A stretch of 64,000 nucleotides of DNA. Origin: Multifurca ochricompacta. Its lineage: Eukaryota > Basidiomycota > Agaricomycetes > Russulales > Russulaceae. The translations under genes and the position numbers were made by a program. The stretch covers positions 496,001-560,000 of the forward strand of contig WTXG01000006.1 of assembly GCA_022496185.1 (NCBI GenBank), in the 5' to 3' direction. Shown here one piece after another: positions 22,262 to 34,730 of the stretch (the first letter of the stretch is position 1; every line of letters begins with the position of its first letter). The notes under the pieces were generated by a model that saw nothing but the letters and a program-made list of their open reading frames with translations, was not told the origin of the DNA and did not search any database.

Positions 22262-23967
22262 ATGGCCACCGCTTTACAACGCCCTCTAAAAGGATCAAGG
22301 ATATCCACCTTTTATCCCATCAAAAGTATCCCAGACCTTTCTACCTTAGATAGCGCCTTCCAACTTCAGGAATTTATTTCACTAACCATCCGTTCGAATA
22401 TACATGATGTCTCTGCCATAATTTCAATTCCGGATTCAAGAAGTAATACAGAAGGTGATCTTGAAGACAACAACGCTATGCAAACTGAAGAGTCCGATGG
22501 AGATAAGGATGCAAAAAACAACGAATTTGCTGTCGATGAAGCATGTTGGATTTATGAGCAGTTGCGGTAAGCCCATTCCATCTCTTGACGAACCAATCGT
22601 AACTCATGGCATGTCTTCTAGACGACTTGCGCAGGACCTCTCTCACCCTTTGATCACGATGCTACAGCAGGAATGCACGCGTGCTACATGCCCTGAGATG
22701 AAAGCTGGCGAGTGGATGTATTTATGCGTCGCTCATGGTAACGACGGTGCAATGGAGGTACATCCTCGCATCTCATGGAGGACAGCCTTCTCTGACGATC
22801 ACAATAGCAATGCTGCGCTATCGACTACATTCTACACACGGTGGACAGCGCAACAGCACTTCTGAACTCGCCACGAGCGTTCCCATCACGGTGCGCGTTA
22901 CATTAGCACCTTCGCACCTTCCTTTGCGGCGTCTCTGACTTTCTCTCTTTCCCTATAGAATCAGTATTCCTGCTCCATCTCATCGGCATTTTGGCTCGCT
23001 TGCCCGTCGTCTTGGGCGTATTTTCGCTCATGCTTACTTCCATCACCGCGAAGTCTTTGAACAGGCCGAAGCTGAATCATCGCTCTACTCCCGCTTCCTC
23101 GCGCTAACCTGCAAATTCGACCTCGTCCCTCCAGAATTTCTTATTATCCCAACACCCTCCACGCTATCCGAAGACCCCGAACCTCCTCGTCTGCTTGCCG
23201 CGGCTGTGGACCCGCTGCACCTACAAGGGCAAGAGGACGAAATCGACGACCGTGGACGCGGCGTACATCGGGGGCTTGGCGTCGATGCCTTGGGCGGCGT
23301 CGATCGCAACCCAAGCCCACGTAAAGGCCGCCATCGTACCGGAACGATGATATTTAGCGAAGCTCTCATCATGGCAGAAGAGCTGGGCAAGGGTGGCAGG
23401 TCGCCAAGTCCCGAACGCGACTCAATTCCGCCAATTTCCTCGGCTTCGACTGAGATCCATGAATCGAACGGTGGTTTTGTACACATAGACATGGCAAACC
23501 GTGCGGAAGAGGAAGAGGAGGAGGAAGAGGAGACCGCGGCAGAGGCGCACGAGAGTCTTATACGTTTGCCGACCGAAGAACCTTTTCGTGCTTACGACTT
23601 GCATCGTCCGGAGGAAGGGCATTTTGCCACACTTCCCGACATATACGCACATGCAGAAGCTATTCAAGACCACCAAGCTCCAGAACAGGATGTCACGGAC
23701 GACGCCGAAAACGCGGTGGCGGAAACTCGAAAGGAACGCTCTAACGAACCCTCGGGACACGATGTAACCTCTACTCACGACACTTCCGGTACCACCATCA
23801 TCGAACTGTCACCCGCAGACGATTTCAACTCCCTGGAAGAGGACGCGCAGGAGGAGGACCTAACAGAGGCTGTTGTAGAGCCCCATGACGATGACACAGC
23901 GGATGCACGCGAAGTGGCTGAGCAAATCACATTGGATGAGCCGCAGGACCAAGAGGAGGCGGTTTAG
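22262..23967 (+). CDS. MOB4/phocein homologue with long acidic C-terminal extension
   Basis: The ATG at 22262 gives MATALQRPLKGSR. Four exons join in frame. The Mob domain shows IYEQLRRLAQDL, the zinc ligands in ECTRATCPEMKAGEW and HAYFHH, then CAIDYILHTVDSATALL and FLALTCKFDLVPPEF, which match phocein/Mob4 better than Mob1. Phocein is a subunit of the STRIPAK phosphatase/kinase complex, which controls growth polarity, cell fusion and sexual development in fungi. Downstream of the Mob domain there are about 270 further residues, rich in Glu/Asp, with an unbroken Glu run at 23507-23532. Such an extension is absent from animal phocein. Introns were placed at about 22567-22620, 22756-22810 and 22891-22961. 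No frame break was found. Confidence 0.88.
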
Positions 23968-24319
23968 GCCAATGTATTTATATTTCCTTTATGGCCTTCT
24001 CAGACTTGGTGCCTCAAGTGGGCACTACCTCGAGAATCGATAATGATATGTCCCTATGTATTTCAAGGGGTACAGTGTGCGAGCAAGTGATGGGCGACCA
24101 CATGTTGAACGCGAAAAAGCTCGTTTGAAAGCGAAATGTTGGCCGTGTGCGTCGCGCAACGTAGCCGGCAACCCCCCTTTTCACATCTTACAACCAGGGA
24201 CCAGAGTCTAGTCACCCGAACTGTTAATGTGAACCTTATAGCATTTCGAAAAATTGTACGTGATATGGGAACACCATGAGAAAGCACAAGCACAGACCTA
24301 ACAACTAGTATTTGCTCGC

Positions 24320-24333
24320 CCCCCCCCCCCCCC
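24320..24333 (+). repeat. Poly-C run (C14)
   Basis: A run of fourteen C lies 25 bp downstream of the F-box gene stop, on that gene's G-rich non-template side. It is likely 3' untranslated sequence, and run length may be unreliable in the assembly. Confidence 0.8.
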
Positions 24334-24357
24334 AGAAACCGTTCCGTTTGCAGTCGC

Positions 24358-26241
24358 TCAGCTTTCGGGCAGAAAACTAAAGTCAATACAACCCACAGAG
24401 TTGCCTTCCGGTAGCTCTAACAAAATGCAATTAGCGCGGTGTGGGACAGCGAAACATACGAACGCTTACCAAATCTATCCGCAACCAATGCCTCAACCAA
24501 CGGGTCGACTATGGGCGGCGTTACGGATGGTGAAAGCTGTTCGTCATCATCTTCTCCATCTTGGAAGAGCGGGACGTCCCGACGCCTTGCATTTTCCCAT
24601 GTAAAATAGATGCGGCGGTCGGTAAGCTGCATGCAACTGATCTTGTGCGCTACATGTGAAGGGTTGCTGTACGGTTGCACGAAAGCCGCGTCTGCTGAGA
24701 GATCAGAGCCGATGGTAAAAACATAAAGCCCGAGAAGCTGGGAAGTTGTGTATGTGCGAAGCTATCAATAAGCATAGAGCACAAGAAGACGATGAAAGAC
24801 GGACAGTGGCCACACATATACGTCCGTGCTCGAAGCCTAAATAGCAACATATATCCTCTCGCCGAATGCGAAGGACGAGACCAGAGCTCTCGAGACTGGT
24901 CTCGCCGCGGCAGATACGTTCAAAATCTCGAATGAGAAGGATACGACGCCTAAAAGCCATGACTGCGAGGTCACGTCCATCCCTGGATACATGGGCTATT
25001 AAAACTATAAGTATTTGGGTTTCCGTGCGAACAGAGGGGGTTACAAGTTCACACACCCGCCACGAAGCCAGTGCGAAAATCGTCGGGATCAGGAGACAGC
25101 GAGAGAGGCGTGACAAATGGATTTCCCGGTACGAGCTTTGGATCCTCGACGAGCTGACTGCACAGTACAGGGACATCTTTTGATATGCACAGCACCTTAG
25201 CGTTATCTCTTCGCGAGAACACGTGCACCGCGTTTTGCTCGCATACAATGACATGTCGTTCATTCACATCGACGTAGCAAACGCCACTGAGATGGATGTA
25301 GACTGTCTGCACGAGGGCGCCAGTGCGTATGTCATGCAAAAAAGCGTGTTCGTCGCTCGCGCAGACGAGCGTCGGGTACGCAAGTCGGTACGCGCGAGTT
25401 ATTTCGGGGAATGACAATTTCGCCCAGGGGCGGAATTGGCCGCGCGGCGCGTATTGGCGATACTTTGCGGCGGAAAGCGCGGAGATGCGCCTCTGTTCGT
25501 CATCCGGCGGTGAGTAAGTGGCCACCTCGCCCTCAGTGAAGTCACCGGCCAGGCACCAGACGTCCTTTTGACCGTCGAGTTGGTCAAAGACAAGATAGCC
25601 TTTTTCATACTCGCAATGAGCATAGCGATGAACGTAACTCTACAGCTACCGTTGAGTGACTCGCAATATCTGGGTGGCAAAGGGTCTCGCACAGGAGGAA
25701 GACGCCATAAGAGGATACTAGAAAAGAGATGGTTCACGGAGAGACCCCCAAACATATGGGTCGTGATACATATCCCTGCTCGTTCATCTACTTTGATACG
25801 ATGGACATCGGATCCTGGAGGTGATAGCAAACGCGCGACGGCGCGCCCTTTTCCCTCCCAGTTTTTTCGGAGGTGAAAAGACCTACGACCTTTATGGTGA
25901 CAAGAATTAGGAATGTAGTCCCAGGAGTAGGCATTAAGTGTTGGGGTATAAATGGAAAAACAACTCTCATTGTGTCACTTAAGGGACGACTTACAAAAGT
26001 CCTTCCAATCCATCGATCCCTCCCATGGGTTGCCCGTGTACATGGATAAGGCATCCTCTAATAAAAGTGTTCCCGGTGGTATGAATTCATGAAGGAGGGC
26101 AGCGCTTTTAAATATTTTCGATTGGTTTACAAACAAGAAATCGAGCCATTGGTGAGACAGAGAGGACAAAGGAAGTAGAGATGGAATGGGAAGATAAGAA
26201 AGCACATTTAGTGATAATTCGGGTGGTAGAATGTGCAACAT
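24358..26241 (-). CDS. F-box protein with probable beta-propeller C-terminal region
   Basis: The start at 26241 begins with the F-box itself (LPPELSLNVLSYLPIPSLLPLSSLSHQW), which in other proteins binds Skp1 in SCF ubiquitin ligases. The body reads KVDERAGICITTHMFGGLSV, EYEKGYLVFDQLDGQKDVW, ITRAYRLAYPTLVCAS, GVCYVDVNERHVIVCEQ and VSRDGRDLAVMAFRRRILLI. These short repeated beta-rich segments suggest a WD40-like propeller, though clear WD motifs are few. The C-terminus continues HKISCMQLTDRRIYFTWEN and ends CIDFSFLPES, with the stop TGA at 24358-24360. Similar F-box proteins occur across Agaricomycetes. The first intron junction (near 26000) does not join in perfect phase, so one base may be wrong there. 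The substrate is unknown. Confidence 0.72.
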
Positions 26242-26363
26242 TAGGTTCCGAGAGAATGTTTGTTCGTCGTCGTCGTCAAGCTAGTCAGAGTCAGCAATGT
26301 CAGTGTCAGTCGAGTCGAGAGTGTCGAGAGTGGAGAAGTCCAGTCATAGTCACGTGTTACAAG

Positions 26364-28503
26364 TCATGTGATGTGCGTGCTTATCACATTCCGAATGCCC
26401 TCACCCCAGACAGCCAGTTCGCGCTCAAGGCGCACCACCATCTCGCGCACCTCACATCCAACTTCACCACCACCATTGCGTTCACCAAAACTGATCATGA
26501 GCTCTTCACGAGCACGGATGAGCGTCTCGCAGGCAAGGCGCAGACGAGCCGCGCCAGACGGCGGAAATATGGATGTGCCCCCAGTATTTGCCGGGCGTGG
26601 TGCTGGCTCGTCAACTGCCAGGAGCTTTCCGAGTTCTGCGAGCGCCAGTGCGCGGGCAGGATGGCCTTGGGGGAGTACGGCTCTCAGCCCCGTTACGGAT
26701 GCAGAACTCGCACGGATGACCTGATCTAAGGCGTCCTGTGTCAGGTCAGGGGGAAATGCAGCGAGAAGAAGCGATTGATGGAGGCGAGTGAGGGCAAGAA
26801 GAGGGTGTGAAGAAGGCAGAGCTTTGGCAGAGGTGAGGATTGGGATGGTGTTGGTCGTTAGTTGCAGTGCTTTGGATATATCTAAACGGAGCGATGTGAG
26901 ACACGACGCGGTATGAACGGCTGAAGGCCGTCACCTGAGAACTGGAGCGATGTCGCCTTTTGTAACGCGTCTTGACCTATTCGCAATGCATCCAGCACAA
27001 CATCAGTGGAGGCTACAGCTGACTTGCACTTTACACAGCGAGTAACCGGATCCTCTGCGTTAGGGGTAAGACTTCAACTTCGGTCATTGTTAATTTTAAC
27101 GAAACACCTTCTGACGGGAAAGGACGGGCGCCACCGCAATCCTTTGGGCACGCCAGTGCCTCTCTGGGATCTGGCTCAGGTGACCGGGAACAAAGGGTGC
27201 ATTGGCAAGCAAAGTTGTACGTTGCACTGAGGACTGTTTGCCTCTGGGCTCGAGGCAGGGTTGTGTCTATGTACGACGTGAAGATCTGATCCAGTATGAG
27301 CGATGATCAGGAATGCGACCGCTCTGTCCACACCTCTTCGCCAGGTGATATATCGCGTATCGCAATGACTTGCCCCTCCGGTTCTTGAGTTGTAGGATCC
27401 TTCGTGGAACGCGGGAATACGACTACGGCGTTCGGCTCGCACGAGTGATTGATCAGCGCGACTGACGGGGAAACACAGACCCCCAGTGGTGTCAACGATG
27501 GAGTAGTTAGCGTGATAGAGTTCGTCGCGAACTAAATAATGCTTTTCGTAACGAATCGCCGGGAGTAGTCTGAACTGCAAGCGCACCCGAGATATCAGGT
27601 CTACTATGCCAGCTGCGCTGTTGATACCGAATGGAACAAGTTCTTCAGGAGCAGTGAGTCCCAGGTAACGAATCACTGCATGGGCGAGATGGGTGTGTGA
27701 TTCAACAGCTTCTGGGGGGAGGGACGTTCTATCTGCGCGTCAGAGTCACAACAGGGCCAGGGGTCTGCTCAGTAAGGGGGCGCGTACGAGATTGCATCGC
27801 GTCGATCTCGAGTGTCTGATGGTTGATAGGTAAAGACTTGAAAGACTTGAAAGACGCGGAAATATGTCAACACGTACCCAGTTACTACCTAATTTTCGTT
27901 TCTGCCTTCCCCATAGCACTCGACCGAGGCATCTTATGGGCTCTGCTGGTACAGCAACATCCGGAGATGGAGCCCCAGCCGCCCACCTTTGCATCGCTAC
28001 ACACTCCTTCTTGTGAAAGGCCCAATCATTGCTCTGACATGTCTGCATTTCATCTCAGTCCTCTCATCAGGTAGTGGACGAAGAATGTGTACGCACAGCA
28101 TTACAGTACCATATACTTTTGCATTGTGTGCAGCGCTTGAGACCTGCAGCGGGTGCAGGTGAGATGCAAGACGAGCAGAGATGCTCTAAATTTTTGGTCG
28201 ATAGAACATAGACATGGGGTTTGGTGCTGAAGATAGTCCCGCCTGTGTAACATGAGCGTGACACACGTAAGTGGGTGATGTGATTGATACAATATTTACC
28301 TCTCTTCAAGCGTTCTTTAGCGTATATACTACGGCCCCTTTCTGGGCTAGTTCGAACAGCAACTGAGGAGGTAGTGTTTCGTCGTACAGTATAGGGGGAG
28401 CCTCAACCGGCGGAGGGCCAGCCGTACTTGGTTCAGGTGAAGATTCGACATAAGACCTAGCTTCCTTGGCCTGCCTTCGGGCACGAATATCTGCGAAAGA
28501 CAT
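26364..28503 (-). CDS. SMYD-like MYND/SET-domain lysine methyltransferase
   Basis: The start at 28503 gives MSFADIRARRQAKEARSY. A MYND zinc finger follows (CSSC, CTQCKSIWYCNATCQ, HKKEC). The split SET domain then shows ESHTHLAHAVIRYLGL, VALINHSCEPNAVVVFP (the NHSCEPN cofactor motif) and DISPGEEV. The post-SET cysteines are in TYNFACQCTLC and CVKC, and a helical C-terminal region stops at 26364-26366. This is the SMYD arrangement: protein-lysine methylation of histone or non-histone targets. Seven introns were placed. Near 28325 the frame slips between KGAVVY and KERLKRG, in a TATATA tract; either one base is missing or a TA unit is extra. All other junctions are consistent. The substrate is unknown. 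Confidence 0.85.
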
Positions 28504-28719
28504 TCTTACCTTTATTGCACTGCAGATACTGCAGAGAGAAAGAAAGTGGATGAGTTAACCTAAACACCTACACCGTGCGGTGCAAGGTCGCGACGATGCT
28601 AACAAACGCAAACACGTATATGATAAAACTAAAAGTACGACTAACTCATTAGAATATCCCTACATCATCTCACTCCTTCATTTAACTTTGGCTGCTGTTC
28701 TTACAGTTAAGATACCCGT

Positions 28720-31095
28720 TTATTGCTGCGCTACGCTCATCAAGCTACCCACGAAAGTCAAAATCTTAGAGTGCTTGTAAGGACCTTGCACACCTCTTCA
28801 TGGCGAATGGATTACGTACCAGACGGGGACGAACATCAACGATATCCTCTGGCACAAGGAAGATCAGTGCATTCATTTTTCTTGCGATCGAGATAGCTAG
28901 CTTCGCTATAGTTTATGATAGATATCGTGGTATCAGTACATCTTGACGTTTCGGCTGAACTGAAAAACGTGACCCATACCATTCTGTCGCCGCTCCTCGT
29001 AGTCGCCGTGCTCGCTGACATTGTACACAAGTGATGGATCCACTATTCCAGGCTTTATTCCTTCCAAAACGTCCAAAAAGAAAAGGCCAGTGGTAATGCT
29101 TGGATCCTTAAAGGAGCGAATTGACTTCACGCCAGGTTTGCCCTTTTGCGCAGTCGTGTTGGCCCACCTGAGCATCTCGGTATCACTGATTGGTCGGCCT
29201 TGCCCAGACTTTGACAGTGATGAAAGGGTTTTAGTGATGTTCATCCTATCCAAAAATTCATGAGATCGAAAATCCTGGGGGGCATGAGAAAAAGCCCACC
29301 TCATCAACTGCCAAACGTAGCCTAGGACCAGTTTTTTGTTTCTGTCGACAATGTCAGAACCTTGAATTCCCACGAGAGACATGCCATTCTGCTTTCCAAG
29401 CTCGATGCAGTAGTTGGTATTCTCGACCTGCTTGAACCTCGAAAGATTGCTCTGGTTCGGTGTGACTCCGATCTCAATCTCTTCTTCCTCACCATTCTCA
29501 TTAAATGTCGACTGGATCGGAGATGTGGCTCCACCCTTAGGCTTCGAAACCCGACGCCAGACCACGACGCCAGGATAAACTTTTTCGAATGCTTGAAGAA
29601 GGATAAGACCGTCGCGCAAGTTCTCAAACAAATTGAACACGGCGGGATCGACGCCAAGCGAGTTAAGCCAGAGGGTGAATACGCGCGCTTCACGCTCGCC
29701 CTCAGCATCGAAGTCCTCGACCGCACCATATTCCTTCGCTTCTTGTTCGTCGAGCGGAGCGAGACCCGGGTGCGTGTTAAATAGATTCGCCACAAATGCA
29801 AGGTTCAGTCGAGGGTTGCCAGCGACGAGGGAAGCGGGAGTCAAGTATTTACGGCATCCTATGTTCGCCGCGTTTTGCAGGACCTGCTCTGCGCGCTGAC
29901 GGAGGTCGCGGGTCTGGAGAGGGGCGCGCGAGCACTCATCAGGTTTAAGTTGGTTCAATAGAATCGTATAGTTCTCTCCATCCGAGACGTCTTTACTGAA
30001 ATTGTTGACCCTGAAAACAGAATCAGTGATCCACACCACCACTCCCGCGCAACTCTCCCGTACCTCCGATGCCATCCTGCCTGCTTCAAGTGGTAATTGA
30101 ACCAGCGTAGTAAAATTTGGTCAGGGGTTAGCCGTAGCAGATCGTCGATCGTTTCTCCTTCCTCGCACAGACGATATAGCTCAGGGTGTAGCTTGATATC
30201 AACTTGTGCGAGCAGACCACGGCGGATGATTTGCCAGATCAAGCCAAGGATAAGATGTTCGGTGCCGTTGGCGATATCTGACGAACCGATGTTGACAACC
30301 GAGCAGCCAATGGCCTTGGCGGAGGTAATGACAATGTTGTTGTTCTCAGTGATCTGGAACGCGTTCAGGGGTTTGCGCGCTACCGGCTTGTTTAGCACAC
30401 GCATGTCAATGGTATCGGGCACGGAATCATTGATGAGCTTGCAGAGAATGAGACCGTCGCGAGCCTCGTCAAAGAGTTGCATTGTATCTGTAGGGATCGG
30501 AATGCGTGAACCGACATCTGGATCGCCTTCGAGAATCTAAGGCCGCCGACATCGCCATGGCCATGAAGTCAATGCATCTCCCCAAAATGCATTGCACTTA
30601 CCCCATTGATATGGTTCGTGAACTCCCGTCGTTCATCCTCGTTAATTGTATGACTAACGTTCGCATTGGAGCCTTGCACAGTCACCTTGCCAGCTTTTGT
30701 AGAGATGGAGGAAGTCTGAGAGCGGAGCTTGACATTGAGCTGTCCAAGGCAAGGAAGATTGAATGACGTCGTAGAAGGCAGTTAAATCAAGACAGAGGAC
30801 ATACTTCGACCCAGTCCTCCAACTCGACCTTGCCGCTGGCATCTACGGAAACATGCTTGAGTGTCTCGCGTGCGCGATCATACGATTCGCCGCGACTTTG
30901 GAGAGCTTGTAAGACAGTCGCCTTGTCCACCCGCCCGGGAACATCTGTGTGAAGAGCGCTGAAGCGGAACGGGGGTCATTAACGCACCGCACCAAACTCA
31001 CGGTGAAGATGAACGCACTTAAAACGGCTGATGAGATCGAACATTTCATCATGAGAGATCTCCGGATATTCCTTTTGCAATCGAATGGCTTGCAT
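28720..31095 (-). CDS. SAC6: Fimbrin (plastin), actin-bundling protein with four CH domains
   Basis: The start ATG at 31093-31095 gives MQAIRLQKEYPEISHDEMF. The N-terminus holds an EF-hand-like region (LHTDVPGRVDKATVLQAL, VSVDASGKVELEDWVEL), followed by two actin-binding cassettes of two calponin-homology domains each. Landmarks are FDEARDGLILCKLINDSVPDTID, ITENNNIVITSAKAIGCSVVNIG, FENLRDGLILLQAFEKVYPG, ENTNYCIELGKQNGMSLVGIQ, EMLRWANTTAQKGKP, KLAISIARKMNALIFLVPEDIV and the ending ILTFVGSLMSVAQQ, with the stop at 28720-28722. It crosslinks actin filaments in endocytic patches, rings and hyphal tips. About eight introns were placed, including one near 28740-28790 that hides the last exon. No frame break was found. 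A long upstream region without genes precedes it. Confidence 0.93.
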
Positions 31096-31970
31096 GGATA
31101 GTGAGGGAGTGTTGTGATATGATGAGGGCTCAGGGTTTAAGAACAGGACAAGGCCAAGGAGGGAAAGGAAGGAAGAGAGAACTCTGCTGACATTGACCAC
31201 AACACAGCAAGTAGCCACAGCCGTTATCTCTATCTCTATCTCCATCTCCATCTCCGTCACCCTAGTCAGCACCTCCAAGTCATTCCGGACAACGGCCTCG
31301 GTGATCTCACATATAATTAATAACATCACAATTCCTGAGCCACATACGAGTCAGATTTCTGTTCTGACGTCAATCACACACACTCTCTGCTGGTGGTCAG
31401 GTCAGTTTTCGGGGGATCTGATGAAATGAGCGGTTCCTCTCCTCAACCTCAGAGGCTGTGTTAAGTGTTTCCTAATGTTTTCCTTTGAGTCGGAATCTGA
31501 GCAACTTGTCTTGTTCTGGCTACAGTTAGGCACTTGTTGCTCGATCCCTTAGTGGTTGTCCCTCCATATTCTTGGGCTAGTGGTTTCATGCGCATCGTAT
31601 CGTAAACTGATGAAGACATCCACCAGTCTAAGATGATTCTCAACATCACTCAGCGATGTTCAGATTCACGCTGGGCACGCTGGGATTAGCCGACTGGGAA
31701 CCCCCGACCGATCTCATCCAATCTGTCGCCTCAGACAGAAGTGGTGGTTAATGTGGAGTCGGTAAGTGTGTTCATGCACAGCGATGAAAATTCCTTCGAG
31801 TCGGAGAAATCTTCTTCCATTCCATTAACCAACCACATGGATTGTCCATGAAATATGGATTGATCCCGAATCATTCCACTCTTCAAGGCTTAAGCAAACA
31901 CTTTTTTCGCCAGACCAAGGAATTGGAGTCATGGACCTTGTGTCATGTTTATGATTTCCTCTTCCTCACT

Positions 31971-31995
31971 GGACTGGACTGGACTGGACTGGACT
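31971..31995. repeat. Pentamer tandem repeat (GGACT)5
   Basis: Five perfect GGACT units are flanked by a partial unit (ACT). They lie in the non-coding region upstream of fimbrin. Confidence 0.9.
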
Positions 31996-33528
31996 GCACC
32001 GAGGTGCTCGGTTCCCTTTCTCGTCACTGAACGGTCACGGGTCGCACACCCAATTTACATTCCCCACCGTCACCACCACCACCACTCACACATGGAAGCT
32101 GCTGTGCTGCCTCGTGTAGGCAAGAACAGGAATAGAAGTTATGTGTGAGATAAATAGGTCATATTTGGGATAGTACCGAAGCACGAAATGAAGTTGAGGA
32201 GAGATCGAATGGTGATATTGCCTTACAGCACTTGGGGGTAAGGGTAACTTGAGATACGATGAATCGGGTTCTTTCGGCACCAACCACCAAGAGGTTAACA
32301 GAGTTTAAGTTGGTTGAAATGAAATCCCTTCCCTTCAAGATGCTCTCCTCCTCAACCGAATATCACCACTTGGTTACCGCTATCCTTGGTCCGTGCATTT
32401 CTCACGTCTACGCGATCCGATGACAATTTTTTATCTGCCCGCCACATGAACGAACGAACAACATTGTCTTGTTCGGTCCCGACGGCCGCCCGAGGCCTCG
32501 AGGGATGGAACCGTTGTCAGCCCACCAAGTCAACATCTTGATATTAATATGTCGGTATCTATATAATCTATAATGAAGACCAAATCACGAGAGTCACCAA
32601 TGACGTCGCCGATTGGCTCCCTGGAAATGAGGAAATGAGCAGGCGAGCATGGCAGGTCCAATGCCAGTAGGGTTACATGAGTACAACCCGACAGCAGCTT
32701 GGCAAACAACTGCGCAGATTCCCTGGGCAGGCAAACACTTTCTTTAGCGTGCTTACTTTCCTTAAAAACACAGGGTAGGTGTTTTTTCTTTTTTTTTTTT
32801 TTGCGCCAGTGTCACCATGGACCCCAAGGTCCCGTCATGGAAGGTCAACAACACATCCACGCACTCCTTCTTTTCGTGCTATTTTGCATTCACCACTCAA
32901 ACCTGGAAGTATCGATTAATGAATCAGAAGAGGGGGGCTATTCGGCTTTGAACTGGTGAGATTTCTCCTTCTTTATAACTTCGAATGCATTCGTCCGCGG
33001 TTTGGCGGCACCAATAACAGCAGTGTTTGCGTCGCACCCGAGCACGCAAACCATACTGAGCGGCTCCCCTACAGGTTCGGACTAAATCGGTCAGATTCAA
33101 TACTCACATGGTTAGAGTGACTTGTATGGCTTTCTCTCAAGACAGGTCCTTCTTCGTCGTGCTATCGTATCGTCCCCAAATGATGGGGGTTGGGACCGGT
33201 GGGGTGGGGTGGGAGGGGGCGGTCACATTTTTACGACCGGAAAACCCGGGAGAGAGCCGGAACCTCCCTCCGCCCCTACCGGCTACGTCTGTTGCTGCTG
33301 CGCAGACTACTGAGGCAACTATGCCACGCCCTTTGCGCTCACGTGTGGCTAGGGTTGTCTGTTTCCGCGCTGCAATTACTTTGCACTCTTGCGAGCGTAC
33401 CTTCACAATGCCTGGGTTAAGAGACTCATTCGCACTGGGGACCGACGCGTTGGTAGCTAGTGGTCCCCGCTTTCCAAGTCCTGAGCGTGGGTTTACGACG
33501 TTCACACCATAAGCATGATCGATACTCC

Positions 33529-33549
33529 GCTGCTGCTGCTGCTGCTGCT
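33529..33549. repeat. Trinucleotide microsatellite (GCT)7
   Basis: Seven perfect GCT units in a region without a supported gene. Confidence 0.9.
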
Positions 33550-34730
33550 GTCCTGTGCGCCCCCTTTGTGAATACCTTACCTACTCGTCGCATCTCGCAT
33601 CGCATCTCGCACTTCGGGTCAGACCAATTCTAACTTGGAGGCGGTCTTGACGCTGACCGGGGGGCAGCCTGTACTACCGTCACGACCTAGTGCCAATGGG
33701 GGGCTTGCCATTCCATTTAGGCACGTTGACTGCTCGTGACCATCTTTTCTTTGGGGGTTGCGTAGGCAGCGCAGCGGGTCTGGTCTGGATATGCCTAGGT
33801 TCAAACCAGACAAAGGGTCCATTACCATTCGACGAGAGAGTTTCTGAAAAGTCCGAGACCGACGACGAATGTCATGTTTCGGTGCCCCCTGCCGCGCGGC
33901 TGAGTGAGGAGAGTGCCAAGTGGACCTCTCATATCATTTTAACCAACTCCCTGTGGCATGATCGCCGGGCATAGTAGTGAACTCGTAACAGGAGACTGAC
34001 GATCGGAGCTTGGTTGGCCGTAAAGTGTGTTGCCGGCGGCCTGCTCGCTGACAGCCCTAGTGTGCCCAGACAACACGCAACTACAACTAACTAACCCGCA
34101 GGCTGGGCTGCTAATCTGTAGTAGAAATTCTACTCCGTCCCTCCGGATCTGTCAAACCAGAGCCAGTCTGACGGACGGGGGTTTCTCACTCCAGAGTGGT
34201 ACTCCTCTTTCCGGAGTCCTTATCATCACATGATGTGATAGTCGAAAAGCTTTGAAAAGCCGCCGACATCAATGGGATCCGCTGCCACAGTCAGTCCTAC
34301 CGCGGAGATGAGAGAAAAGCTGAAACTGTTGGCGCAGTCGAAGGGGGGGCTGATGTCAAAACGTTCGTCTTTGACGCATGTTTCGTGGCGATACTTGTTT
34401 TAACTCACCCTGCCGAAAGGCGAAGAGACGCATGAGGTTTGACAATTGAAAGAGAAGTGGGTACGCCTTTTTTTTTTGTCGTAAGTGACACATAGATCCG
34501 CCGCAAGCGCCACCTAAAATTTTGTACCATGATAGGCCAATCAAGTGTGAGAGAGGAGGAGGAAATTATAAGATCAGTAGAAGATGGGTAAGGATAAGTG
34601 ATCCGGGTCCATAGATAAATAAGTTATCATACACTAATCACGCGTACGCCCAGTCGATTTTCCGCTATGCACGGCATGGCAAAGGACATCGCCGTCAACG
34701 TCCGACGACGTATCCGACGACGTGAGGCTA

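Larger units (their letters stand above)
31096..34730. other. Gene-poor stretch upstream of fimbrin
   Basis: These 3.6 kb have no gene I can support. Plus-strand open frames (for example 33108-33512) are short, have no homologue I recognise, and overlap simple repeats. The stretch contains a TATCTC/CATCTC run (31225-31255), five GGACT units (31971-31995), a T run near 32790, and seven GCT units (33529-33549). It most likely holds the fimbrin promoter and the 3' flank of the small gene at 34731-35680. Confidence 0.45.

Noticed and set aside
27235..27275. Suspected frameshift in the post-SET part of the SMYD gene
   Set aside because: Re-reading the raw bases shows the frame continues cleanly from SYIDTTLPRAQRQ to TYNFACQC. 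No slip is present there.
33800..33820. GGTTCAAACC sequence resembling a tRNA T loop
   Set aside because: The flanking bases do not form a five-pair T stem, and no A box lies at the right distance upstream.
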